From Nitrosospira sp. (GTDB lineage Bacteria > Pseudomonadota > Gammaproteobacteria > Burkholderiales > Nitrosomonadaceae), in contig JAPLQS010000078.1 of the NCBI GenBank assembly GCA_026399575.1, positions 1 to 40,329 on the forward strand: a stretch of DNA of 40,329 nt, read 5' to 3'. The position numbers were made by a program, and so were the translations under genes. This document shows, piece by piece, positions 24,874-34,109 of the stretch; positions within the stretch are counted from its first letter, which is position 1; each line of letters begins with the position of its first letter. Under the pieces are notes generated by a model, which had not been told where the DNA came from, did no database searches, and was given only the letters and a program-made list of their open reading frames with translations.

Positions 24874-27800
24874 CCTGAATTTGCACCGAGGCCAGCGAGT
24901 TCAACGCGACGTTATTGATATTCAATGTGCCACCATTGAGCACCAGCGAGGAGGAGGTATGCAGGGCGGCGGCATTCGCCACACTCAACGTGCCGTTATT
25001 CACGGTGGTCAGGCCGGTGTAGGTGTTCGCGCCCGCGAGCGTGAACATGCCGCTGCCTTGTTTGGTCAGACCGCCGTCGATGCCGCTGATGACCCCGTCG
25101 TACTGTGTGCTCGTTGCATTCCCGGTTGTCAGCCTGAAGTTCTGCAGATCAACGAACGTAGTCACTGCGCTGTCTGCCAGCGAATCGATCGCCGTGTTGC
25201 CGGCGAGTTTCATCGTCACATTGTTCGTGGAGATATCGACATTTTCCGAGTATGTACCAGCGGCGACGTTGACCGTGCCACTGATGGCAATCGCGTTGAT
25301 CGCAGCCTGGATCGCCGCGAATCCATTCCACCCGGAAACACGCAACGCGCCGCCGACATTGAGAATGTCGCCACGCTGCGTACCACTGAACGCAGCCGCA
25401 TCGACCAGTGCGGCATTTGCGGCACCCCACGCCGAGTACTCAAGCAACGAACCGCCGCCCGAATAACCATTCTCGATGGCCGCAAAGGCGTCCACAAAGG
25501 TGTTGCGAGTGTTGCCGCTGACTCCGGTCAGATCTATGTTTGCCAACGTGCGCGAGTCATTCGTCTCAATACCGACCGTGTTGCCGAAGACGGTGTTCGG
25601 GCCGACAGTGATTGTGCCTTGGCTGCGGTAGGCATCGGGCGTGAAGATCAAGATACCTACCGCAGGATCGGCGCCGGCGTAGCCATTCCCCGATATGGTG
25701 TTACCGGTAATGATCGCAGAAGCACCGCGACTGGCCTGGATGCCGTTCTGTGCGATAACCGTGGTCGATCCGTCACCCGTAATGGTATTCCCCGTGATGG
25801 TGGCTTCGGAGCCAGCATTGTCGATGACAATGCCACCCTTCTGGTAACCCGTAATCACGTTGTTTTCGATCAGAGCTCGGCCAGTAGTGTTGATGTACGC
25901 ACGACCAACGAAGATACCTTGACCGCGCCCATTACCACTTAGTGTCGCACTCTCGCGGATATCGATCAGCGCGTTGTCGTGAATGTGGGCATACGCACCG
26001 TCACGCACGAAGATGCCAGCGTTAATTTCTGCGACTGGCCCTTTAAGCGCGAAGCCGCTCAGGTTCACACTCGTCGATCCGCTGCCGCCGATCGTGAGGA
26101 TATTTCGCATTCCGAAAGCATCTGCAGTGAGCGAGGTTGGGGCGACGAATGTCTGGTCCGCGCCCGCTCCCATGAGCGTGAGACTCTTGGTGATTGCAAG
26201 TTGCTCCGCATACGTTCCGGCTGCAACGTTCACCACGCCACCCGCAGCGACCGCGTTGATCGCGGGCTGAATCGACATCACTTGCGAACCGCCACCGGCA
26301 AGTTGACCCGCACCCACATTAAAGTTCTGTGTCAGCGCCGTACCGCTCCAGCCCTGCACGGTGCTCGAACCGAAGCTGGGAAGGTTGACGGCGTAGTTGA
26401 GCGCGTTCTGCGCCGTAGCCTGCATCCAGGTGTATTGCGCGCTGTCAGTCGTGCTCACGTTGCGTACCGCGTAGCTGAAGCCCGGAAGGTTCAGCGCACC
26501 GAAATCCTTCGTCGCTGACTCATCCTGCAAGTACAGCGGATTGACCTCATTGAGGAAGTTGCTGGCCGCTACCGTGATGTTGTTCGTCTGCTGGTCATAG
26601 CTGCGGTTGGCTTGGTACAGCGCGATGCCGCCCCAGGCGTTGTTACGCGTCGTTGAATTGCTCACGGTGATATTGGCGCTATCGGTCAACTGGATGCCAG
26701 CGCCTGCTGTCGTACCGATATTGCCCACCGGCGCACCGTCAGCGGTGACATGATCGATCGTCGCGCGATCGACGCCATTGAGATCGAGTTCGGCCTTGCC
26801 CGCGCCGCGGCTGGTTACGTGGGTGATGGTGAAATCATGCAGCCGCGAAGATGGCAATCCACCCGGCGAGACCTTGATGCCATAGTTCGACGCAAGAGCT
26901 GCCGAGGGCCCGTAGAGCGTGAAATCGTGCAGCGTGACGTTGTCGGCGCTGACGCTGATGCCGTAGCCTGAAACCGTGCGCGCATCAATTATCGTCTGCG
27001 CTTCGCCGATGCCGGCCAACGTCAGACTCTTGCTCACGTTCAATGTTGCAGTCTGCGCGTACGTGCCGGCGGCGATATTCACCGTGCCGCCCCAGACCAC
27101 GGCATTAACACCGCTCTGAACACTGGCAAGCGGCTTGAGCAGGCTGCCCTGGTTGGACGATAATCCGGTCGTGGCGACGGTCACGTGCGTGCGGTTGGAC
27201 GATGAATAGCCCTGATCCTGAACAGACCAGCCGCTATTGGCCGTGCTGAGGTTGAGCAGTGCCTGCTGCCATGCCAGAGTCGGTGCTGTGAAATGTGGAT
27301 TGGGGTAGATCGTGCCGCCATCCAGGAAACCGTTCAGATGCAGATTTAGCCCCCATTCATTGCCGACCGGCCCCTGGCTGTTACCTGCCAGGGTGATTCC
27401 GGCACCGTCCGTGTACTGCACCGAGATACCGCTCTTGGTGTTCTCGATCAGATTGCCGGTGACGCTGCCTGTATTGCGGCCATCAATTAGAATGCCGTTG
27501 CGGACGTCGTGAATATTGTTGTTCGAGATGGTGAAACCGGTAACGCCATTCATCACCGCGATGCCCCGGCTGATGTTTGATCCCCACGGGTAGGTGAGGT
27601 AGGACGAAGTCACCGGACCCGCAATCTCGAATCCGGAGACCGTCACGTTATTGGCGCTGATGGTGATCCCGTTGACCTGGGCAAGATCAGGAACTGCAAT
27701 TCTGGCGCCCGTCTGACCAGCCAGTGTCAGGTTGGCCTTGTTGAGCGTCACTTGTTCACTGTATGTGCCGGCGGCGACGTTCAGCGTAGAACCGCTGGCG

Positions 27801-29479
27801 GTGGCGACATCGACACCGTTCTGGATACGAGCGCTGGAGCCGTTGACGTTGACTGTGTTTGCCGTCCCCGAAAGAACTCCACCGGACTTGAGCGTAATGG
27901 CCGCATTGAGATCCACGGTAGGCGCATTGAGCGCCAAATTATGCGCGTTAGCATTGGCGCTGGCGTTGACAGCGGTGTCGACCGTCGCCTTGGTGTCGGC
28001 CTGTACTGTTACGTTGGTGTTGTTGAGGCTGGCCGCCAGCGATGCGGCATTGATCGTACTCGTAGTACCATCCGTTCCAGCGGCGGCGTTGCTAATGATC
28101 GCAAAAGCCGGATCGAGCAACAGGGAGCCAGTTCTGCCATTGAGCGCGCTGGTATCGACAGCGCCGTTAAAACCAAGGTTGTTCTTGCCCGATATCTCTG
28201 CGAGCCCCCCGTCACCGGATTGGCTCCCGCCCCTGGCGAAAATTGAACCATAATAGCGAGTCGCATCATTGGCCCACACGATCGCCCTGCCGCCGTTGCC
28301 ATTGCTGAGCGCATCAGCGTTGATGGTGGCATTCTGATCGACGTAACTGAAACTTGCGTTCTGAATGGCTGCGTTGCTGCCCTGGAAGTCGCCGCCCACC
28401 AAGACCGTGCCGCCGCCCGCGTCACCCGCTGCGTTAAGATTCGCCCCGGCAAACAGGCCCACCTTGTCACCCAGCACCTGGATGCTGCCACCCGTCTCGC
28501 CCGCGTTCCTGCCGGAGGCATCCAACGTGCCGGATACGCTGACGATGCCTTCGTTGCCACCTGCCAGGCGGATCGCGCCATGGGTGCTGCCGATCGATTG
28601 CGCCTGGATGATGCCTTCGTTGTTGACTACGGTTGCGGCCAAATTCCCTTCAGCCTTGGCAGCCAGAATCACTGTGCCGCCGTCGGCCTGGATCAGGTGC
28701 CGGTTTTCCACCAAGGCACGCAGGGCTGATTGATCCACTGCCAGATTCACCAGCCGGTCGCCGAAGAAGTCCAAAGTGATCTGCTCACCTGAGCCCAGCG
28801 CCACCGTGCCGAGGCGGGCGGTGATGGTGCCTTCGTTGCGTACTTCCGGAGCAAGCAATGCGATATAGCCGCCTTCGGCGGCAGTCAGCGCGCCCTGATT
28901 GATCACGGCAGCAGAGGAACCGTTCCTGAGGAAGGTGTATTTGCCGGCGAGGAAATCCGCATCCGACAGACTCATGGTGGAGGCGACCAGACTGCCCACA
29001 TTCACCTGGGCATTCTGGCTGAAGAATACGCCGTTGGGGTTGAGCAGAAACACCTGGCCGTTGGCGTTGAGTTGGCCGAAGATCTCAGAAGCGCCCGCCG
29101 AGGCCACCACCCGGTTGAGTGCTACCGAACTGGCCGAGAGCTGGTGGAAGTTGACCTGGGCGTTGGCGCCGATGTTGAAAGAATCCCAGTTGAGGCTGAC
29201 GTTCTGGCTGGTCTGGTTGATGTCCAGGCGGCTGTCGCTCTGCACCATGGAGGCGGAACCGACTGCAACTGAACCGCCGCCAGGCAGGGCATTGAGATCC
29301 AGTGCATAGGCCGGCTGTACTCCCACCAGAACCATCAGCAGCCGGCTCAGGTAGCGCCGCAGACGCATGGAGAAAATCCGGACATTACTTTGCTTATAGC
29401 CGCCGGAGAGCCGATTGCTGGATGGCAGCGATGCTTTGTTTATGAGGTGTTTCGTGTGACCCATCATCTCGGAAGTCAT
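24686..29479 (-). CDS. tpsA segment 1: signal peptide, TPS domain and beta-helix
   Basis: True coding runs from 29479 to about 24870; codons below that are the out-of-frame tail. Residues 1-59 form an extended signal peptide, basic then hydrophobic (RYLSRLLMVLVGVQPAYA). Residues 60-330 are the TPS secretion domain, with LNWDSFNIGANAQVNF and NPNGVFFSQNAQVNVG, which TpsB recognises. Beta-helix sections with NISRGIAVMNGV-type rungs follow. ATG 29479 gives the longest frame; ATG 29464 and ATG 29368 are alternatives, and none has a clear ribosome-binding site. Confidence 0.88.
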   Translation of the reverse strand: MTSEMMGHTKHLINKASLPSSNRLSGGYKQSNVRIFSMRLRRYLSRLLMVLVGVQPAYALDLNALPGGGSVAVGSASMVQSDSRLDINQTSQNVSLNWDSFNIGANAQVNFHQLSASSVALNRVVASAGASEIFGQLNANGQVFLLNPNGVFFSQNAQVNVGSLVASTMSLSDADFLAGKYTFLRNGSSAAVINQGALTAAEGGYIALLAPEVRNEGTITARLGTVALGSGEQITLDFFGDRLVNLAVDQSALRALVENRHLIQADGGTVILAAKAEGNLAATVVNNEGIIQAQSIGSTHGAIRLAGGNEGIVSVSGTLDASGRNAGETGGSIQVLGDKVGLFAGANLNAAGDAGGGTVLVGGDFQGSNAAIQNASFSYVDQNATINADALSNGNGGRAIVWANDATRYYGSIFARGGSQSGDGGLAEISGKNNLGFNGAVDTSALNGRTGSLLLDPAFAIISNAAAGTDGTTSTINAASLAASLNNTNVTVQADTKATVDTAVNASANANAHNLALNAPTVDLNAAITLKSGGVLSGTANTVNVNGSSARIQNGVDVATASGSTLNVAAGTYSEQVTLNKANLTLAGQTGARIAVPDLAQVNGITISANNVTVSGFEIAGPVTSSYLTYPWGSNISRGIAVMNGVTGFTISNNNIHDVRNGILIDGRNTGSVTGNLIENTKSGISVQYTDGAGITLAGNSQGPVGNEWGLNLHLNGFLDGGTIYPNPHFTAPTLAWQQALLNLSTANSGWSVQDQGYSSSNRTHVTVATTGLSSNQGSLLKPLASVQSGVNAVVWGGTVNIAAGTYAQTATLNVSKSLTLAGIGEAQTIIDARTVSGYGISVSADNVTLHDFTLYGPSAALASNYGIKVSPGGLPSSRLHDFTITHVTSRGAGKAELDLNGVDRATIDHVTADGAPVGNIGTTAGAGIQLTDSANITVSNSTTRNNAWGGIALYQANRSYDQQTNNITVAASNFLNEVNPLYLQDESATKDFGALNLPGFSYAVRNVSTTDSAQYTWMQATAQNALNYAVNLPSFGSSTVQGWSGTALTQNFNVGAGQLAGGGSQVMSIQPAINAVAAGGVVNVAAGTYAEQLAITKSLTLMGAGADQTFVAPTSLTADAFGMRNILTIGGSGSTSVNLSGFALKGPVAEINAGIFVRDGAYAHIHDNALIDIRESATLSGNGRGQGIFVGRAYINTTGRALIENNVITGYQKGGIVIDNAGSEATITGNTITGDGSTTVIAQNGIQASRGASAIITGNTISGNGYAGADPAVGILIFTPDAYRSQGTITVGPNTVFGNTVGIETNDSRTLANIDLTGVSGNTRNTFVDAFAAIENGYSGGGSLLEYSAWGAANAALVDAAAFSGTQRGDILNVGGALRVSGWNGFAAIQAAINAIAISGTVNVAAGTYSENVDISTNNVTMKLAGNTAIDSLADSAVTTFVDLQNFRLTTGNATSTQYDGVISGIDGGLTKQGSGMFTLAGANTYTGLTTVNNGTLSVANAAALHTSSSLVLNGGTLNINNVALNSLASVQIQGAGHGHCAIRRSNYSGIEHHRRRHGHADPERQHRRGSPESDQSGIGYADSIGREYLHRRDDN
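25025..25240. repeat. 216-bp internal repeat of tpsA, upstream copy
   Basis: Partner of 17851-18066. It encodes the same beta-helix-to-repeat transition (DISTNNVTMKLAGN, then a threonine-rich repeat unit). Confidence 0.75.
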
Positions 29480-29989
29480 GAATCAGAAACGGATGCTGCT
29501 AGCGGTAAAGAGGGGAGTAGCTGTCATGCCGGAAAGCGTGAACCGGAACATGACGAATAACCCAGTGAGCATATTTTCAACCCGGCCAAGATGCAGGTAA
29601 ATAGAGGCTTTTCCAAATAATTCGTAGGACTTCATCCAGTAAATACGTAGGAAGAATTCCTACACATTCACCGCATGGTTTTTCTTGCCACCAGTAATCA
29701 AAATCACTCCCTAAAAAAACTATCCTTTGTCAGTTGTAAAGCATTTGTCATGCCAGACAGGTTGACCCTCCGATGAAATTGGCAAATAGAAGGAAGCGGC
29801 CTGAAACCAATGCCATTTCCTGAGTTGGGAGAAAATACTGTCTGCTGCTGGGGAAATCGTGCGGCAGTTCTTGCCGTAGACGGCAAAAACTGGCAATGCA
29901 TACTGCGGAGGATTTATTCGGAGATTTTCTGGATTTTCTGGAACATGGCGGCAGATACGCTGTGCTTGCCCGCCTTGAAGCTGCTACGG
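29480..29989 (-). promoter_or_regulatory. tpsB-tpsA intergenic leader with hairpins
   Basis: 510 bp with no gene. A long hairpin lies at 29863-29894: arms GGCAGTTCTTGCCGT and ACGGCAAAAACTGGC, 13 of 15 paired, 2-nt loop. It has no T run, so it is not an evident terminator. A perfect inverted repeat GTAGGAA-GAA-TTCCTAC lies at 29647-29663 (+ strand), with a related GTAGGA nearby at 29624-29629. The leader probably holds the tpsA promoter and its control, but no promoter boxes can be assigned with confidence. Confidence 0.5.
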
Positions 29990-31765
29990 CTAGAAATGCT
30001 TGACCACATGCAACCACACCCTGGGACTTTGCTTGGCATTGTCAGCGTCATGGCCATTCATGCTGCGCCCCGGATTGGTGCCGATACGTTGTGCGATGCC
30101 GAAACGAACCAGGAAATTTCCGGGCGAACTCCAATTGAGGCCGAGGCCGTAACCGGAAAGCCCGTAGCGGTTTTGGATGTGCGTATTGGTCCCTTGCCAG
30201 CCGTCCCACGGATTGCGATGCAAACGAGTTTCGCCATGGTCGAAGAAAGGAGCAATCTGCAGGCTCTGGGTCAGGCTATAGCGCAGCTCCATGTTGAGCA
30301 GCATGCTCTCGTCGCCAAAGGCCTCGCCTTGCGGATAGGCACGTACGCCCAGCGGACCGCCAAGGGATATCTTCTCTGAAGAGTCGAGGTTCTTCGAAGC
30401 GATCTGACCGGAAAATGACGTGTAAAAAGAAAACTTTTCACTGAGTTTTTGCAGGCGCACCAGCGAGTAGGAAAGTTTCTGGTAGCCACCGTGAGTACGT
30501 GCTGTTGTGCTGTCTGAATTACGATCTGCCGTCCATCCATTGAGACTCACATTCCCTGTGGAAAGCGCAAGCCCGAAAGTGTTCAGCCCGCCACCGCCCA
30601 CAAAATCCTGGCTGTCGCCCTGGATGCCGAATACACCAACATCGATTTTCTTGTCGCTGGTAGGTCCAGTGATGGTGGCGTTGGAAAAATGCCTGTGATC
30701 ATAGGCTGAGGTACCGTAAAGGCTGAAATCGCGCCGACGAACTATGGGGTACAGGGCGTTTGCACTGGCCACTTGCGCGCTGCCATGAACCTGCAGGGCG
30801 GCGAAATCACAGCACAGTTCGTAGCGCATCTCGGAATAAGCGGCACCCATTTTCAACCCCGTAGTGCCAACCGGAGTCAGATAGGCGACACGGCCGTGGC
30901 GAACGCCGGAAGAATCCGACACGCGCAGGCTGAGTTGGTCGCCACGGCCGAGCGCATCATTCAGGTTGATCGCCGCACCCACGCGCATTGCGCCGGAAAA
31001 CTTGTTGCCGTAATTATCGAAATCCACGTGGCCGGACAAGCGCGGACCTTGCGTTACTTCGGTCGTCAACAAGGAAGTCCCTACCGTTGCGCCGGGGGAA
31101 AGCACGGAGCGTACCTTGACACCCGGCAAGTCATTCAGCAACAGCAAACCACGCTCCAATTCATCCTTGCGGATCAGGCCATCAGCCGGCAGCGCGGAGC
31201 GCAGCGTTCCTTCCACGACACTTTCCTGCAAGCGCACGTCACCAATCGGTTTGACGCTGATGCGATCGACTTTGCCTTCCAGCACAATGATCTCGACGAT
31301 ACCATCATTGATATCCTGTGCCGGGATATAAGCCCGTGCGACAAAATAGCCATGGTCGCGGTAATAGCGGGTAATGATGTCAGCGGCACGCCACAGGTCG
31401 GCGAGGGACAAATCCTGTTCGACAAAATTCTTGAGCAGAGGCAGCAACTCTGCTTCGGGAAAGACTGTGATACGGCTGATGCGGAAACCCTTGACCGGAA
31501 AGCGGGTAGTTTCTGGCGCCGTCATGGCCGGGCGTTCCGCTTCTTCGATCAGTGGGGTATCGGGCTGGCGCCGCGGCTCAGCGGGGAAACGGCCGCGCTC
31601 TATATCCCGCTGCAACTGCCCTGCATCTGGCTGTACTTGCGCAAACGCACTGAAAGCGGAAGCGATACAGAACAGCGCAATTCCGCCTATCGCCGTGTTG
31701 CGCTGCCAGTTTCCATGGGAGTCACTGTGCCTGCCTGTTCTCATCGCCCCATGAGCCCTTCTCAT
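29990..31765 (-). CDS. TpsB (ShlB/FhaC/HecB-type) outer-membrane transporter
   Basis: 591 residues. A signal peptide ends near AFSAFA (42). A POTRA-like domain covers about 88-165 (FPVKGFRISRITVFPE ... GIVEIIVLEGKVDRISV), a second POTRA and the ShlB region follow (LLLLNDLPGVKVRS), and then a 16-strand barrel. The signature GGPLGVRAYPQGEA at 469-482 is the conserved L6-type loop of the Omp85/TpsB family. The protein ends in Phe, as outer-membrane barrels do. It exports the giant protein encoded downstream. The start is uncertain: ATG 31765 or ATG 31744, neither with a strong ribosome-binding site. It lies 21 bp after hemF, suggesting co-transcription. Confidence 0.92.
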   Translation of the reverse strand: MRRAHGAMRTGRHSDSHGNWQRNTAIGGIALFCIASAFSAFAQVQPDAGQLQRDIERGRFPAEPRRQPDTPLIEEAERPAMTAPETTRFPVKGFRISRITVFPEAELLPLLKNFVEQDLSLADLWRAADIITRYYRDHGYFVARAYIPAQDINDGIVEIIVLEGKVDRISVKPIGDVRLQESVVEGTLRSALPADGLIRKDELERGLLLLNDLPGVKVRSVLSPGATVGTSLLTTEVTQGPRLSGHVDFDNYGNKFSGAMRVGAAINLNDALGRGDQLSLRVSDSSGVRHGRVAYLTPVGTTGLKMGAAYSEMRYELCCDFAALQVHGSAQVASANALYPIVRRRDFSLYGTSAYDHRHFSNATITGPTSDKKIDVGVFGIQGDSQDFVGGGGLNTFGLALSTGNVSLNGWTADRNSDSTTARTHGGYQKLSYSLVRLQKLSEKFSFYTSFSGQIASKNLDSSEKISLGGPLGVRAYPQGEAFGDESMLLNMELRYSLTQSLQIAPFFDHGETRLHRNPWDGWQGTNTHIQNRYGLSGYGLGLNWSSPGNFLVRFGIAQRIGTNPGRSMNGHDADNAKQSPRVWLHVVKHF

Positions 31766-31786
31766 TATTTTTTTTATTGCAACGCT

Positions 31787-32683
31787 CTACAGCCAATCCT
31801 TGCCGATCAGAAAATCGGTATAGAGCTTTTCTTCCGCACTGCCGGCTTCGGGTCTCCAGTCGTAACGCCATTTCACAATCGGCGGCAGCGACATCAGGAT
31901 CGATTCGGTGCGTCCACCTGATTGCAGGCCGAACAGGGTTCCGCGATCCCATACCAGGTTGAATTCCACGTAACGCCCGCGACGATACGCCTGGAAGTCA
32001 CGTTCATGCTCGCCATAAGGGGTATCCAGGCGGCGTTGCAGGATCGGCACGTAGGCCGGCAGAAAATGATCGCCGACGCTTTGGGTCAGGTTGAAACAGG
32101 TGTCGAAATCCGGTTGACTGAGGTCATCAAAGAAAATGCCGCCAATACCGCGCGGCTCCTTGCGATGCTTCAAGTAGAAATATTCGTCGCACCATTTCTT
32201 GAAGCGCGGGTGATACTCGTCGCCGAATGGCTGCAGCGCGTCTCTGCAAGTCTGGTGGAAATGCACGGCATCTTCGGCAAAACCATAATAAGGGGTCAGA
32301 TCCATGCCGCCGCCGAACCACCATACCGGTTCTGCACCCTCCTTGCGCGCTTCCAGAAAGCGTACATTCATATGCACCGTGGGTGCATACGGATTGCGCG
32401 GATGCAACACCAGCGATACGCCCATGGCCTCAAACGAACGTCCGGATAATTCGGGCCGTGCAGCGGTGGCAGATGCCGGCAATCCGCCGCCGAAAACGTG
32501 GGAATAATTGACACCGCCGCGCTCAAATACGTTGCCTTGCTCCAGCACGCAGCTTAAACCGCCGCCGCCTTCGGGCCGCTCCCATTGATCGCGGTGGAAA
32601 GATTTGCCATCGACCTGCTCCAGACCCGCAACGATACGTTGCTGCAATCCGGTTAAAAACTCTTTGACTTGTGCAGAGTTCAT
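31787..32683 (-). CDS. hemF: Oxygen-dependent coproporphyrinogen III oxidase
   Basis: 298 residues, against 299 in E. coli. The start is ATG 32683, preceded by GGGGGA; an in-frame ATG at 32695 overlaps that ribosome-binding site and is rejected. Family blocks are intact: [32 protein letters not shown] and [29 protein letters not shown]. It oxidatively decarboxylates coproporphyrinogen III to protoporphyrinogen IX in haem synthesis, acting as a soluble dimer. It is 51 bp behind purD and directly ahead of tpsB. Confidence 0.96.
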   Translation of the reverse strand: MNSAQVKEFLTGLQQRIVAGLEQVDGKSFHRDQWERPEGGGGLSCVLEQGNVFERGGVNYSHVFGGGLPASATAARPELSGRSFEAMGVSLVLHPRNPYAPTVHMNVRFLEARKEGAEPVWWFGGGMDLTPYYGFAEDAVHFHQTCRDALQPFGDEYHPRFKKWCDEYFYLKHRKEPRGIGGIFFDDLSQPDFDTCFNLTQSVGDHFLPAYVPILQRRLDTPYGEHERDFQAYRRGRYVEFNLVWDRGTLFGLQSGGRTESILMSLPPIVKWRYDWRPEAGSAEEKLYTDFLIGKDWL

Positions 32684-32734
32684 TGATCCCCCCATTCCAG
32701 TCCGGCATCGCGGCCGGCGGCGTCTGTAAATCCG

Positions 32735-34042
32735 CTATTTGCGACGCTGATTGATAGCACGATGTCCTATATCGTAACGCATTTGGCAGCCGTCGAAGTG
32801 AATTTGTCCGGCGATTTCATAGGCACGGCGCTGGGCTATTTTAATGTTGTCCCCAAGTGCGGTAACGCATAATACCCGTCCGCCCGCAGTCACGATTTCC
32901 TTGCCATCTTTCCCGCCCAATCTGGTGGCGGCGTGAAATACATGAACATCCTCCGGCGCGGCCGAGGTGAGCGTAGTTTTCGGCAAACCGTTGATCACGT
33001 CACCCTGGCGCGGGGTACCGGGATAGCCATGGGCCGCCATCACCACGCCCAGTGCGGCACGGCGATCCCACTCGGCTTCCACCTGGTTGAGCGTGCCGTT
33101 CACCGCATGTTCCACCAGCGTCAGCAGATCGCTTTTCAAGCGCAGCATGATCGGCTCCGTTTCCGGATCACCCATGCGGCAGTTGAATTCCAGCACTCTG
33201 ATGGAACCATCCTTGGCAATCATCAGCCCGGCATAAAGAAAACCGCTATAGCATTCGCCTTCCTGCTCCATGCCGCTCATTACCGGCTGAATCACCTCAC
33301 GCATTATCCTGGCATGCAGCGCTGGAGAAATCACCGAAGCAGGAGAATACGCACCCATGCCGCCGGTATTGGGGCCCTGATCACCGTCCTGCAGACGTTT
33401 GTGATCCTGACTGGTGGCGAGCGGCAACACATGGTGACCATCCGCCATGACGATGAAGCTGGCCTCCTCTCCCTGCAGATATTCCTCGATCACGACCCGC
33501 GCGCCAGCGGCGCCCATTTGATTCGTAACCAGCATCGCATCCACTGCGGCATGCGCCTCGGCCAGTGTCAGCGCAACCACCACCCCTTTGCCCGCAGCCA
33601 GGCCATCGGCTTTGATGACGATGGGTGCGCCTTTCTGCTCCAGATGACGATGGGCTTCAATAGGGTCGCTGAATGTGGCGTACGCAGCGGTGGGAATGCC
33701 GTGGCGCTGCATGAAAGCCTTGGAGAAATCCTTGGACGCCTCCAGTTGCGCAGCTTTCCTGGTAGGGCCAAAAATTTTCAGGCCGGCGGCACGGAATGCA
33801 TCCACAATGCCCGCGGCCAACGGCGCTTCCGGGCCGACCACTGTATATGCGATACCTTCTTTTCTGGTGAATTCCACCAGATCGGGTATGGCAGTGAGGG
33901 GGAGATTTTCCAGACCGTCTTCCAGCGCCGTGCCGGCATTGCCGGGAGCGACAAACACCTTGAAGACGCGTGGCGACTGCAGCAATTTCCACGCCAAGGC
34001 ATGTTCCCTGCCACCGCCGCCGATGACGAGTAATTTCATCAT
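32735..34042 (-). CDS. purD: Phosphoribosylamine-glycine ligase
   Basis: 435 residues, compared with 429 in E. coli. It starts MMKLLVIGGGGREHALAW; the second Met (34039) is equally likely. ATP-grasp features are visible (IKADGLAAGKGVVVA, EEYLQGEEASF, LEFNCRMGDPETEPIM). It joins phosphoribosylamine and glycine with ATP, the second step of purine synthesis. It follows purH by 67 bp, the usual pairing of these genes. Confidence 0.97.
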   Translation of the reverse strand: MMKLLVIGGGGREHALAWKLLQSPRVFKVFVAPGNAGTALEDGLENLPLTAIPDLVEFTRKEGIAYTVVGPEAPLAAGIVDAFRAAGLKIFGPTRKAAQLEASKDFSKAFMQRHGIPTAAYATFSDPIEAHRHLEQKGAPIVIKADGLAAGKGVVVALTLAEAHAAVDAMLVTNQMGAAGARVVIEEYLQGEEASFIVMADGHHVLPLATSQDHKRLQDGDQGPNTGGMGAYSPASVISPALHARIMREVIQPVMSGMEQEGECYSGFLYAGLMIAKDGSIRVLEFNCRMGDPETEPIMLRLKSDLLTLVEHAVNGTLNQVEAEWDRRAALGVVMAAHGYPGTPRQGDVINGLPKTTLTSAAPEDVHVFHAATRLGGKDGKEIVTAGGRVLCVTALGDNIKIAQRRAYEIAGQIHFDGCQMRYDIGHRAINQRRK

Positions 34043-34109
34043 ATCGTGATGCCATCAACCACAGAAAAATAATACGACTTCACCGGATACCGCTTATTTC
34101 AGTGACGAC

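Larger units (their letters stand above)
14387..29479 (-). pseudogene. Giant two-partner-secretion exoprotein (tpsA), interrupted by two frameshifts as read
   Basis: Three open segments form one gene. Removing one base at the GGGG run (24866-24869) and one copy of the 68-bp duplication (16181-16316) gives a single frame of about 5,007 residues. Order: extended signal peptide ending PAYA (cleavage near residue 59); TPS/haemagglutination domain with NPNGV at 147-151; parallel beta-helix sections; at least 15 autotransporter-associated repeats of the SGANTYTGATTI type; YDG/MBG-type repeats; and a short C-terminus with the only two cysteines. Proteins of this class are exported through a TpsB pore and form long surface fibres for adhesion or biofilm. 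tpsB lies 510 bp upstream. The breaks may be decay, phase variation or sequencing error. Confidence 0.85.

Noticed and set aside
30773-31921. 382-codon + strand frame across tpsB and the end of hemF
   Set aside because: It lies opposite two confident genes and has no recognisable domains.
32933-34033. 366-codon + strand frame opposite purD
   Set aside because: His/Arg-rich antisense shadow of a clear purD gene.
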